Shown here: positions 8,543 through 16,031 of the stretch, piece after piece
Layout of the letters: each line of letters starts with the position of its first letter
How positions within the stretch are numbered: position 1 is the stretch's first letter
From: an uncultured Coriobacteriales bacterium
GTDB taxonomy: Bacteria > Actinomycetota > Coriobacteriia > Coriobacteriales > Eggerthellaceae
Reading direction: 5' to 3'
Assembly (NCBI GenBank): GCA_946892075.1
Contig: CAMPNZ010000019.1
Coordinates: forward strand, 1-24,310
Length of the DNA: 24,310 nucleotides
Translations under genes and position numbers: made by a program
Notes under the pieces: model-generated
What the model saw: the letters and a program-made list of their open reading frames with translations, nothing else
The model's database searches: none
Told to the model about the DNA's origin: nothing

Positions 8543-8583
8543 GTAACTAAGTAACTAAAGTAACTAAAGTAACTAAGGTAACC
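8543..8583. repeat. Direct repeats of GTAACTAA type between dapB and dapA
   Basis: Four copies of GTAACTAA follow one another, at 8543-8550, 8551-8559, 8560-8568 and 8569-8577, with units of 8 to 9 bases. A partial fifth copy (GTAACC) runs to about 8583. On the gene strand they read TTAGTTACT. A single inverted copy is at 9416-9423 on the other side of dapB. The array has no obvious coding role; it could be a slippage-prone microsatellite or a cluster of protein-binding sites. Confidence 0.85.
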
Positions 8584-8610
8584 AAACATAGAACGCAAGT
8601 GCAGAAATAC

Positions 8611-9384
8611 CTACTTCACGTCCATAAAATTCTCAAGCCCAACAATAAGCCCTGTATGTAAAGGCGCTTTGCGAATGCCCAGCAACACACCAGGCATGTA
8701 GGAATTGCGATCCCATGAATCGTGACGAATAGTAAGCGTTTGACCAAATGAACCAAAAATGATTTCTTGTGAAGCAACGTAGCCCATTGAACGCACGCTG
8801 TGAACGGGAATTCCTTGGACGCACGCGCCACGCGCACCCTCGCAACCTGCCGTTTCGCTTTCTTTCATCGGCGCTTGGCTTGGCTTGCCGTCGCGCGCTG
8901 CAGCGATAAGTGCTGCGCTGCGCAGAGCTGTCCCTGAAGGAGCGTCAAGCTTTTTAGCGTGATGGTACTCGATAATTTCCACTTCAGAAAAATAAGGGGC
9001 AGCAACTTGAGCAAACTGCATCATTAAAACAGCGCCCGTGGTAAAGTTGGGAGCAAAAAAGACGCACAGCTTATCGCCTGCATATTTTTCCAGATCATGC
9101 AACTGTTCATCGCTTAAACCTGTTGTACCAATAACACAATTCACGCCTGCACGTAAAGCCGCTTTGCAATTATCAAATACTGATGTTGGTTGCGTAAAGT
9201 CAACCAACACATCGCACGTATGCGCTTCAAGCGCGCTTGCAACACTGGTATACGTTGGGAAACTACGCGTTTGTTTATGAGGGTCAATGCCGCACACAAC
9301 CGTCATGTCGTCAGCAGACGTAACGGCATCAACAACAGCACTTCCCATTCTTCCAGCATATCCTGCAACAGCAACGGAAATCAT
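8611..9384 (-). CDS. dapB: 4-hydroxy-tetrahydrodipicolinate reductase DapB
   Basis: DapB reduces the DapA product with NAD(P)H, the second step of the diaminopimelate/lysine branch. The 257-residue protein begins with the Rossmann glycine motif GYAGRMG (8-14). Family signatures follow: VDFTQP (61-66), GTTGL (86-90), APNFTTGAVLMMQF and the substrate-binding/catalytic segment EYHHAKKLDAPSGTA (139-153), including the His-His pair and active lysine. Length is close to the usual 240-270. The ATG at 9382-9384 has AAGGA 6 nt upstream. It is separated from the YdbT-like gene by 106 nt and from dapA by 110 nt; both spacers contain GTAACTAA-type motifs. A TATTAT hexamer on the gene strand at 9469-9474 could be a -10 box, but I see no matching -35. 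Confidence 0.97.
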   Translation of the reverse strand: MISVAVAGYAGRMGSAVVDAVTSADDMTVVCGIDPHKQTRSFPTYTSVASALEAHTCDVLVDFTQPTSVFDNCKAALRAGVNCVIGTTGLSDEQLHDLEKYAGDKLCVFFAPNFTTGAVLMMQFAQVAAPYFSEVEIIEYHHAKKLDAPSGTALRSAALIAAARDGKPSQAPMKESETAGCEGARGACVQGIPVHSVRSMGYVASQEIIFGSFGQTLTIRHDSWDRNSYMPGVLLGIRKAPLHTGLIVGLENFMDVK

Positions 9385-9490
9385 ACTACATCCTTAAATT
9401 TATAAGTAAAACTATTTAGTTACCTAGGACCTAAGTGCAAAAGCTCTTCGGTTGTACGGTTGGCTTTTATAATACACCCGCACGCAAAAA

Positions 9491-11497
9491 CTAAGCTACA
9501 GCATTTGAACTATCGTAGCTTTTCCGCAAGGTAAACATTTTTTCTATAGCAGAAATATCGTCGTGCGATAAATCCCAAAACGATACGCAGTGATCTTTCA
9601 TTCCTTCGGCACTTGACGCGTAGCAGGTTGCAATATTGCGGCGTTGCTGGAAAGGGTTAGCAGTAAAGCGCAACGATTGTATTTTGGTGCGCGGCATAAA
9701 CACGCGCGATCCCCAAAAGCCCACGTTATCAACAAAAATATACGAAGGTGTTATGTAGACGTATGCGTGAGAGAACCATTTGTAAGCATGAAAGGCACGA
9801 CAAGCCATAAAAAGCACTAGTGCGCCAATAAAAATACCGTCTGCCACAATAAGACTCGAGATAATCACACACAGGTCGGGATCGGCGCTTCCTAACGTTA
9901 TTATCGCAGCAACAAGGCAACTAAAAGCAATAACCAGATATAAGGGCGCGTTTCTCCACAGGAGATTTCGCGTAAAGGTACGAACAAGGCAGTGCGCATC
10001 AGGAATTGCAATGACGTGAGCTTGCGAGAGAAAAGCCGCATGTGAAGCGGAGTCTGTATGCGTAGCGCTTGAGAGCTCATCAGAAGCTGCACGAGGGCTT
10101 TCGGTTTCACACACCCACGCACTAAGTGCAGCATCAGCACTAAACTCCGGAAGAAAATCCCTTAAAAAGCTTGGAATATCTTTTTGTTTAATAAACGGAA
10201 AAATAATTTGCGTGCCGTGTTTAACCGTTGAATCGCTTTTAATAGACTCATGCACTGACGTAATAAGTCCAATGCTGATATTTTGATAACCAAGCAGCGC
10301 ATGAAGAAATTCTTTGTCGCAATGCAGCGATTGAATGCGTGCGATATCAATTTCATTTGTGTGGCGCGTAAAAAGGCCATGTTCAATGCGAATGCGATCA
10401 TCAAAGCGCTCGACAGTAAACCCAACACGATGTTCAATGGCGCGATATATCGCACCCCACAAAGCAATCGCATACGGAATGATAGCGAAAAACAGTTGAG
10501 GCGTTTGTGTTTGAATTGCTATCACTATAAAACACGCAAACGTAATAAGCAAAATGAGTACAGGGCCCATACATTCATTGATGATACTTAAAATAAGCTC
10601 GTGTAATGCAAGTTTGCGCTTCGCACGAGCCGTAATACGAAGACGCTCACCTAAGCCTGCTGTTGAAAAGCTTTCAAACGCATCATCAATCACATTGCTA
10701 TACTCAGAACGCTCGCTACCAGAAGGAGCGGATAATGGCGCATTGGCCGATGTATTGCTGGTTTGAAGCGATTCAGGCGATTGTGGTGCGTTGGCACCAT
10801 CACGTACTGGCGCAACAGGGTGCGCAGAGCTTGACGATAAGGCTTTCCGAAGTTGAAATTCATACTCAACTTTTTTTGCTTGTGCAAGTGTAATAAACGG
10901 AATTTGAATTTGCTCGTTTGTTTTCCCGCCTGCAGTTACAATATTTAAATCGCAACATCCGCATAGGCGCTGTATCAACCGTGCTTTCGTGTTGGTGGAT
11001 TGCACTTTAATATACGGAAGATGAATGCGCTTTTTAAAGATAATCCCGCGCTTGAGCACAAATTCTTTGCCAGTAAACGTATACGACAAAAAATGACGCG
11101 TTAAGGCTGCCTGCCCGACGTAGAGTGAAATAAAAACCACCACTAGAAAAAACACGGCAAACCCAGGCACGCTAAACGTAAAACCACCAACAGAAAACTG
11201 GTGCATTTCGCCTGCATATTGTGCAAGGAGCTGAAGAGCTTTCGTAACATCATCTACCCGTATACCGTTGGCGCTAAAAAAGGAGTTTTGTACTGATTGA
11301 GCAAAAATAATAAGAATGAAAAACACGCCATACAAAGGTGAAAGCAACACAAACAACCATGAAATTTTTTGTGGATCATCGGTTGCAATAAGATGTGCGC
11401 TTTGTGATGCAGTATGCACGTCAGACGTGCTATCTGCATCGTTTTCGCTTGTAGGCATCAAGGTAGCGTCAGAAGCATCAGAAAAAGGAGTTTGCAT
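9491..11497 (-). CDS. YdbT-type membrane protein with repeated bacterial PH domains (bPH_2)
   Basis: The 668-residue membrane protein has three units, each a pair of hydrophobic helices followed by a bPH_2 (YdbS/YdbT) domain. Unit 1: helices around residues 48-70 and 105-125, then a PH segment with GKEFVLKRGIIFKKRIHLPYIKVQ. Unit 2: helices around 310-350, then RFDDRIRIEHGLFTRHTNEIDIARIQSLHC. Unit 3: two more helices, then SYIFVDNVGFWGSRVFMPRTKIQSLR near the C-terminus. The biochemical role of this family is not firmly known; Bacillus YdbS/YdbT have been linked to resistance to antimicrobial compounds. The ATG overlaps the YdbS stop as TAATG, with AAGGAGG upstream, so the two products are almost certainly made together. 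Thr/Ser/Asp-rich stretches at the N-terminus and at about 230-265 look disordered. Confidence 0.88.
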   Translation of the reverse strand: MQTPFSDASDATLMPTSENDADSTSDVHTASQSAHLIATDDPQKISWLFVLLSPLYGVFFILIIFAQSVQNSFFSANGIRVDDVTKALQLLAQYAGEMHQFSVGGFTFSVPGFAVFFLVVVFISLYVGQAALTRHFLSYTFTGKEFVLKRGIIFKKRIHLPYIKVQSTNTKARLIQRLCGCCDLNIVTAGGKTNEQIQIPFITLAQAKKVEYEFQLRKALSSSSAHPVAPVRDGANAPQSPESLQTSNTSANAPLSAPSGSERSEYSNVIDDAFESFSTAGLGERLRITARAKRKLALHELILSIINECMGPVLILLITFACFIVIAIQTQTPQLFFAIIPYAIALWGAIYRAIEHRVGFTVERFDDRIRIEHGLFTRHTNEIDIARIQSLHCDKEFLHALLGYQNISIGLITSVHESIKSDSTVKHGTQIIFPFIKQKDIPSFLRDFLPEFSADAALSAWVCETESPRAASDELSSATHTDSASHAAFLSQAHVIAIPDAHCLVRTFTRNLLWRNAPLYLVIAFSCLVAAIITLGSADPDLCVIISSLIVADGIFIGALVLFMACRAFHAYKWFSHAYVYITPSYIFVDNVGFWGSRVFMPRTKIQSLRFTANPFQQRRNIATCYASSAEGMKDHCVSFWDLSHDDISAIEKMFTLRKSYDSSNAVA

Positions 11498-12015
11498 TAT
11501 ACATCCTCCTTGGCAAGACGCGTAAGGCGCGCAATTTTATCGCGCAAAGTATCGATATGCTCCTGTTCAATGCCAGGAATACGCTGTTGTTCTGCAGCGG
11601 TAAACACCGAAAGGTCAAGCATCTTAAACAAGCTCAATAAGGGGCCTTGTTCCGTATCGATATTTTGAACGCGCACCAGTGGAATAACAATCGTGTGACG
11701 CCAAATAATGCCGCGACGAATAAAAATATAGTGCTCTTCAATAGCATAGCCTGACACCTTATATTGCAAGAAAGGCAACAATAACGCCGCTGCCATCAAA
11801 ATAAGCCACAGCACGCACGAGCATACAAGCACGATAAAGCCTGGCGTAAAGGAAGCAGTTTCAGAAGAAAGTAAAGAGAGCTCCGGTGCTGCATACACAA
11901 GAGCTCCCTGTATAACAGCGCATACAATAACCATAAATAAGGTGACGCCAATTGCATTTCCAAGCATCCATACGTATTTAATACGAGGACATAAGGGCGT
12001 GTATGCTCTGTTCAT
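11497..12015 (-). CDS. YdbS-type membrane protein with a single bacterial PH domain
   Basis: The 172-residue protein has two membrane helices (about residues 20-42, VTLFMVIVCAVIQGALVY, and about 58-85, IVLVCSCVLWLILMAAALLLPF). One bPH_2 domain follows: VSGYAIEEHYIFIRRGIIWRHTIVIPLVRVQNIDTEQGPLL, then LDLSVFTAAEQQ and IPGIEQEHIDTLRDKIARL. This matches the usual small partner of a YdbS/YdbT pair. The ATG at 12013-12015 lies 20 nt after the pnp stop and has AAGGA about 5 nt upstream. Its stop is shared with the start of the larger PH protein (TAATG). The function is unknown; a heteromeric membrane complex with the larger protein is inferred from the gene overlap and the shared architecture. Confidence 0.88.
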   Translation of the reverse strand: MNRAYTPLCPRIKYVWMLGNAIGVTLFMVIVCAVIQGALVYAAPELSLLSSETASFTPGFIVLVCSCVLWLILMAAALLLPFLQYKVSGYAIEEHYIFIRRGIIWRHTIVIPLVRVQNIDTEQGPLLSLFKMLDLSVFTAAEQQRIPGIEQEHIDTLRDKIARLTRLAKEDV

Positions 12016-12035
12016 AGATATCCTTACTCGAGATG

Positions 12036-14213
12036 TTACACCTCATGGTGCCTGCGAACATTGCGTTCAGCATGCAGAGAATGACGATGTTGCTGATCTG
12101 GCGTAGGTGCTTTATGAGCCGCAGGAGCAGCAGGCTTGTCAATACGGTCGAGGGATATCTTACCAGACTTTGCATCGACCTCCAACACTTTCACGTGTAC
12201 GATGTCGCCAACAGTAAGGGCATCCTCAACGCTGTTCAAACGTCCCGTTGTGATGCGCGAAATGTGCAGCAATCCATCTTTTGAAGGCGTAAGGCGCACA
12301 AACGCACCGAAATCTTTAATGCCAACCACTTCGCCGTTGTATTCTTCTCCCACTTCAGGCTCTTTGACAATCTCAAGAATGCGCGCTTTTGCATCGGCAC
12401 CTGCTTTGCCATCGACAGCAGCAATGCGAATGGTGCCATCTTCAAGAATTTCAATGGTTGCACCGGTTTCATCTTGAATACCGCGTACAACTTTTCCGCC
12501 TGTACCAATAACTTCACGAATCTTATCTTGTGGAATGTGGATAGTTTCAATGCGTGGCGCATAATCGGAAAGCTGTGCACGCGGCGCATCGATTTCAGCA
12601 AGCATCGCATTAAGGATAAACGCACGTCCCGATTTCGCTTGCTCAAGGGCACGGGAAAGAATGTCAAGCGACAAACCGCGTGCTTTATTATCCATTTGAA
12701 GTGCGGTAATACCCTTAGATGTTCCTGTTACTTTGAAGTCCATATCGCCAAGGAAATCTTCAAGGCCTTGGATGTCGGACAGCACAACTACGCCGTCGTC
12801 TTCCTTGATAAGGCCCATCGCGATACCTGACACAGGAGCGCTAATAGGAACGCCTGCATCCATAAGCGCAAGTGTAGATCCGCAGGTGGAAGCCATAGAT
12901 GATGAACCGTTCGACTCAAGAACTTCCGACACAACGCGAATGGCATACGGGAAGTCTTCTTCACTTGGAATAACAGGCAAAAGTGCGCGCTCGGCAAGGG
13001 CACCGTGACCTACTTCGCGACGTTTTGGTGAGCCCATGCGACCCACTTCACCGGTGCAATACGGCGGGAAGTTATAGTGGTGCATGTAGCGTTTGCCTTC
13101 GTCAGGCTCGATAGTATCAAGGCGCTGCCACTCGCTTAACATGCCCAGCGTTGCCACCGAAAGCACTTGCGTTTGTCCGCGCTGGAACAGGCCTGAACCG
13201 TGCACACGTGGCAAATAACCAGGCTTTATGTACAGCGGACGAATTTCATCGGCGCGGCGTCCGTCAACGCGCTCGCCCGTTTCGATAATCATACGGCGCA
13301 TCGCATGCTTTTCAAGCTTTTTCAGCTCGGCTGCAATATCGCTTGCCCACGCTTCTTGTTCTTCTTCAGAGAAATTATCGGCAACAATGCGCTCTTTCAA
13401 GGCTTCAACATGAGCGATACGCTGCTGTTTATCGGCATCTTTCAAAGCTGCAGCCATCTCGTCGTAGTAGGCACTAATGCGCGTTGCAATTTCAGGCGCT
13501 GCTTCATGAAGCTTCCACTGAACAGGCGTAATGTCAACACGTGACAAGAAGCGCGCCTGCGCATCGCAAAACGCCGCAATAGCTTCCTGGCCATATTGCA
13601 TAGCAGCAAGCATGTCTGCCTCATCCACTTCGCTTGCCCCTGCTTCAATCATCGAAATATAATCTTTGGTACCAGCGATAACGAGGTCAAGATCTGACGC
13701 TTCTTGCTCGGCATATGTTGGGTTAATGATGAACTCGTTGGTCTGTGGATTGCGCGCTACACGAACGCAGGCACACGGGCCATCGAAAGGAGCTGCACCA
13801 ATCATAAGCGCAGCTGAAGCGCCCTGAATGCAAATGGTATCCACCGGATTTTGCTGATCGGCTACCAACGGTGTTGCCACAACATGTACTTCCTGCTTAA
13901 AACCATCAACAAAACCAGGGCGAATTGGCCTGTCGATCATGCGCGCATTCAGCGTTGCTCTATCGGATGGCTTCGCTTCACGCTTCAAATAACCACCAGG
14001 AATACGGCCAACGGCATACATCTTCTCGATGTAGTCAACCGTCAGCGGGAAGAAGTCGTAGTCGCGCTCTTCCTTCGAGATAACGGCTGTTATCAGCACC
14101 GTTGAATCGCCTTGCGTCACAAGTACCACGCCGCTTGCTTGTTTTGCAAGCTCGCCTGTTTCAAAGCGATAGGTTTTCCCATACAGTTCAAATTCTTCTA
14201 CTACTTTGTTCAT
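12036..14213 (-). CDS. pnp: Polyribonucleotide nucleotidyltransferase (PNPase)
   Basis: PNPase is a 3'-5' phosphorolytic exoribonuclease of mRNA decay. The 725-residue protein carries two RNase PH units. The first is degenerate (about residues 5-220, with LTVDYIEKMYAVGRIPGGY). The second is catalytic (about 310-540, with RGQTQVLSVATLG, HHYNFPPYCTGEVGR and SNGSSSMASTCGSTLALMDAG). A KH domain (KIREVIGTGGKVVRGI) and an S1 domain (EEYNGEVVGIKDFGAFVRL) follow. The ATG at 14211-14213 has AAGGA 7 nt upstream; a ten-codon longer frame begins inside the leader and is less likely. The C-terminal 25 residues are His/Arg-rich. It follows rpsO, as in many bacteria, and has its own highly structured leader after an rpsO terminator, pointing to separate or processed expression. 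Confidence 0.97.
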   Translation of the reverse strand: MNKVVEEFELYGKTYRFETGELAKQASGVVLVTQGDSTVLITAVISKEERDYDFFPLTVDYIEKMYAVGRIPGGYLKREAKPSDRATLNARMIDRPIRPGFVDGFKQEVHVVATPLVADQQNPVDTICIQGASAALMIGAAPFDGPCACVRVARNPQTNEFIINPTYAEQEASDLDLVIAGTKDYISMIEAGASEVDEADMLAAMQYGQEAIAAFCDAQARFLSRVDITPVQWKLHEAAPEIATRISAYYDEMAAALKDADKQQRIAHVEALKERIVADNFSEEEQEAWASDIAAELKKLEKHAMRRMIIETGERVDGRRADEIRPLYIKPGYLPRVHGSGLFQRGQTQVLSVATLGMLSEWQRLDTIEPDEGKRYMHHYNFPPYCTGEVGRMGSPKRREVGHGALAERALLPVIPSEEDFPYAIRVVSEVLESNGSSSMASTCGSTLALMDAGVPISAPVSGIAMGLIKEDDGVVVLSDIQGLEDFLGDMDFKVTGTSKGITALQMDNKARGLSLDILSRALEQAKSGRAFILNAMLAEIDAPRAQLSDYAPRIETIHIPQDKIREVIGTGGKVVRGIQDETGATIEILEDGTIRIAAVDGKAGADAKARILEIVKEPEVGEEYNGEVVGIKDFGAFVRLTPSKDGLLHISRITTGRLNSVEDALTVGDIVHVKVLEVDAKSGKISLDRIDKPAAPAAHKAPTPDQQHRHSLHAERNVRRHHEV

Positions 14214-14226
14214 ATATACTTCCTTC

Positions 14227-14321
14227 TTCTTTGCGCTGTGCAAAGAACCTCTTTAGGCATAAACGCAAACGTCATTACCTTATGCGTTGCATGCCTGCGA
14301 GTAAAGCTATCCTTATAGCTT
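14227..14321 (-). promoter_or_regulatory. pnp leader with three hairpins
   Basis: Between the rpsO terminator and pnp, the gene strand can fold into three stem-loops. (1) 14304-14310 pairs with 14315-14321, giving a 7-bp stem with a 4-nt loop. (2) 14255-14260 pairs with 14291-14296 and 14262-14267 with 14283-14288, giving a 12-bp interrupted stem with a loop of about 15 nt. (3) 14227-14234 pairs with 14240-14247, giving an 8-bp perfect stem with a 5-nt loop directly before the Shine-Dalgarno sequence. In E. coli, pnp is autoregulated through a leader hairpin cut by RNase III. A similar role here is inferred from position only. Confidence 0.55.
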
Positions 14322-14380
14322 CAACCGCCCTCCGTTGTGCCCGCGTGTTTTCTGGACACGTGCCTTGTGTGCTGCACACA

Positions 14381-14404
14381 GAAAAGCCCGCGTTACGCGG
14401 GCTT
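14381..14404 (-). terminator. Intrinsic terminator of rpsO
   Basis: A perfect 9-bp, GC-rich stem (14384-14392 with 14396-14404, arms AAGCCCGCG and CGCGGGCTT) has a 3-nt loop. On the gene strand it is followed by a short T-run (TTTTC) at 14385-14381. It lies 7 nt after the rpsO stop and separates rpsO from pnp. Confidence 0.85.
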
Positions 14405-14410
14405 ACCGAA

Positions 14411-14698
14411 CTAGATATTGTCGCGAATGCCAATCTTTTTGATGAGCTCACGATACTGCTCAATATCGCGGTCTTTGATGTATTTCAGCAAACCGCGGCG
14501 CTTACCGATGAGCTTCATCAAACCACGACGCGAATGATTATCTTTCTTGTGTGATTTAAGATGCTCGGTAAGGTTGCGAATGCGCTCCGAAAGAATTGCA
14601 ACCTGAACAGGAGCGCTTCCCGAATCGTTAGCGCCTGAGCCATACTGCTCAATAAGTTCCGCGCAACGTTGCTTTGAAATACTTAACTTTTCTGCCAT
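14411..14698 (-). CDS. rpsO: 30S ribosomal protein S15
   Basis: S15 is a primary 16S rRNA-binding protein of the small-subunit platform. The 95-residue protein is slightly longer than the usual 89 and shows clear signatures: SGSAPVQVAILSERIRNLTEHLKSHKKDNHSRRGLMKLIGKRRGLLKYI, and a C-terminal RELIKKIGIRD. The ATG at 14696-14698 has a strong AAGGAGG about 4-5 nt upstream. A small hairpin lies immediately before that site, and a good -10 box is about 100 nt upstream, so the gene probably has its own promoter and leader. An intrinsic terminator follows the stop. Confidence 0.97.
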   Translation of the reverse strand: MAEKLSISKQRCAELIEQYGSGANDSGSAPVQVAILSERIRNLTEHLKSHKKDNHSRRGLMKLIGKRRGLLKYIKDRDIEQYRELIKKIGIRDNI

Positions 14699-14709
14699 AA
14701 TTCCTCCTT

Positions 14710-14723
14710 AACGCTGATGCGTT
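14710..14723 (-). promoter_or_regulatory. Small hairpin abutting the rpsO Shine-Dalgarno sequence
   Basis: AACGC (14710-14714) pairs with GCGTT (14719-14723) around a 4-nt loop, directly next to AAGGAGG on the gene strand. S15 is known to repress its own translation in several bacteria through unrelated leader structures. This hairpin, with the GCTC/GAGC stem near 14786, could be part of such a leader. No pseudoknot or 16S-mimic helix was established. Confidence 0.3.
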
Positions 14724-14798
14724 TTCGCTTTGAACTGAGACGATAAGCGGCAGTGCATACCATCTAAGTAAAAAGTAGCTCGTGTGAGCAACGCGTTT

Positions 14799-14804
14799 AG
14801 TATA
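14799..14804 (-). promoter_or_regulatory. Candidate -10 box for rpsO
   Basis: The gene strand carries TATACT (5 of 6 to TATAAT) about 95 nt before the rpsO ATG. No convincing TTGACA-like box lies 16-18 nt upstream, so the promoter is tentative. Confidence 0.3.
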
Positions 14805-14833
14805 TCGTATAAAAACTCAGAATAAGGCTACAA

Positions 14834-15037
14834 TTATGCACCTTCACAAACGGGGCGCTTTTTAACACAATTGTGGGGAATGCATCGCGGCGAACAGTGC
14901 TGATGGTGCGGGTGATGCTGATAGCATGGCTGCCAAGCGCGATGCCGCTGATAGCGTGGTTGGTAAAATTGGCGTTGGTACTGCGATTGGCGAACGGGTG
15001 CTGCAGCGCGGTGACTTTGCCTGGTGAGTGCCTGCAC
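14834..15037 (-). CDS. Doubtful small His/Cys/Gln-rich ORF overlapping the recO stop
   Basis: A 67-codon frame begins with GTG sharing one base with the recO TAG (TAGTG), a common coupling arrangement. The product would be very basic and rich in Gln, His and Arg. Its second half contains five cysteines among many histidines (for example CYQHHPHHQHC, then SPRC, HNC and PVC), which is reminiscent of a metal-binding peptide. There is no Shine-Dalgarno site, I recognise no family, and overlapping frames are open too, so this may be chance. Confidence 0.2.
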   Translation of the reverse strand: MQALTRQSHRAAAPVRQSQYQRQFYQPRYQRHRAWQPCYQHHPHHQHCSPRCIPHNCVKKRPVCEGA

Positions 15038-15816
15038 TAAGCACGCGAAGCGGCTGCAATATCCTTTGACGCAAGACGCAGCGATTTAAGCGAAATTGAC
15101 AGATGAAAGCTTATCCACGTGCTTTCAAATTCGAACACGTTCTTCAGAAGCGATGCTGGCAGCGTTGCCTGATCGATCTGCGCAAAAGTTGACGTCTCAA
15201 GCAGCCAATAGCAGTTCAAAAACGCAAGCGAAAGCGTGTTTTCGTAGGAATTGCTGTGGCACGCGGAACACAAGCAGCCACCTTCGTTGCACGAAAAACG
15301 CTGATAGTTGCGCGAAAGTTCCAAGCGCGTTCCACAAACGCAACAGTGTGTCAAACACGGACGAAATCCAGCCATGCTGTATGCTTTCAGCACGTAAGCG
15401 GCAGCAATCCACCAGCTTTGTTGTGCCGACGCATGAACAATAGCTTGCAGCGCTGCGTGCGTAAGCGCGTAAAATTTCTCAAACGCTAAGCTTTCTTGCG
15501 CAAGATGCTGCGCAAGATCGCCAACAATGCTTGACGTAAGTAATTTAGTGTAATCGTTGCGATTCGTATCCTTGAAATTTACGGGAAGTGCTTCGGTAAG
15601 CTGGGCTAATTGCGACGTAGCACGCGCGGAATAACGGATGGTTGCGTACAGCTCAACCGCGTGAGCAAATGCACTTTGCGGCTTGCGGGCGCCTTTGGCA
15701 ACCATGCTGACAAGCGAGCCATCTTCACAAAGAACGGTAATAATCATGTCGGTTTCTTTGAGTTTCGTGCGCTTAAGCACAATGCCGCATCCGCTGATGT
15801 AATGCTGTTGAGACAT
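15037..15816 (-). CDS. recO: DNA repair protein RecO
   Basis: RecO anneals single-stranded DNA and, with RecR, loads RecA onto SSB-coated gaps. The 259-residue protein has the N-terminal OB-fold (SGCGIVLKRTKLKETDMIITVLCEDGSLVSMVAKGARKPQS). A helical domain follows, then a zinc finger built from C158/C161 (HCCVCG) and C183/C186 (CLCSACH), as in many Gram-positive RecO proteins. Length is normal (about 240-270). The ATG at 15814-15816 has only a weak GGTGA-like site. The usual actinobacterial neighbourhood of era and recO is kept, although a PASTA-protein gene is inserted between them. Confidence 0.94.
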   Translation of the reverse strand: MSQQHYISGCGIVLKRTKLKETDMIITVLCEDGSLVSMVAKGARKPQSAFAHAVELYATIRYSARATSQLAQLTEALPVNFKDTNRNDYTKLLTSSIVGDLAQHLAQESLAFEKFYALTHAALQAIVHASAQQSWWIAAAYVLKAYSMAGFRPCLTHCCVCGTRLELSRNYQRFSCNEGGCLCSACHSNSYENTLSLAFLNCYWLLETSTFAQIDQATLPASLLKNVFEFESTWISFHLSISLKSLRLASKDIAAASRA

Positions 15817-15827
15817 ATTTCACCACT

Positions 15828-16031
15828 TCATACTAGGTACGCGCATAAGCAGAGCGCAGAAACGGCAAACGAACACACTACGAAACACGCAAAACGCTCC
15901 AAGTAGGCCCCTGAAAAGCGAGCACGAAGCGCTGCGCACCGCGTGCAAAAACGTTCCCGACACGCGCGAAACCGTGCAGGAAACACCCGCGCGGCGCGCG
16001 TACGTTTACAACCATGCGCTTTTCTGCGCAT
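15828..16031 (-). CDS. Doubtful small Arg/Cys-rich ORF with a C-terminal hydrophobic helix
   Basis: A 67-codon frame begins with ATG overlapping the stop of the PASTA protein (TAATG) and ends 11 nt before recO, so it fits neatly into the operon. The product would be strongly basic at the N-terminus, contain seven cysteines and end in a hydrophobic stretch (FACFVVCSFAVSALCLCAYL) able to span a membrane. Against it, there is no Shine-Dalgarno sequence, I recognise no family, and the DNA is GC-rich, so open frames arise easily. Confidence 0.25.
   Translation of the reverse strand: MRRKAHGCKRTRAARVFPARFRACRERFCTRCAALRARFSGAYLERFACFVVCSFAVSALCLCAYLV

Larger units (their letters stand above)
14699..15036. 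other. 338-base spacer between recO and rpsO
   Basis: The rpsO-proximal 110 bases look like a promoter and leader (TATACT at 14799-14804, hairpin at 14710-14723). The recO-proximal 210 bases have no recognised gene. They carry a doubtful 67-codon ORF on the minus strand, a self-complementary CACAATTGTG at 14866-14875, and two copies of GCTGATAGC. Several frames remain open across this part on both strands, so open frames alone say little here. No tRNA-like fold or strong terminator was seen after recO. Confidence 0.6.

Noticed and set aside
9385..9490. Lysine riboswitch upstream of dapB
   Set aside because: The spacer is only 106 nt, too short for the lysine aptamer, and no terminator or multi-helix fold is visible.
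14866..14875. CACAATTGTG palindrome as a defined operator
   Set aside because: A ten-base self-complementary word is too short to claim, and no neighbouring regulator or repeat copy supports it.
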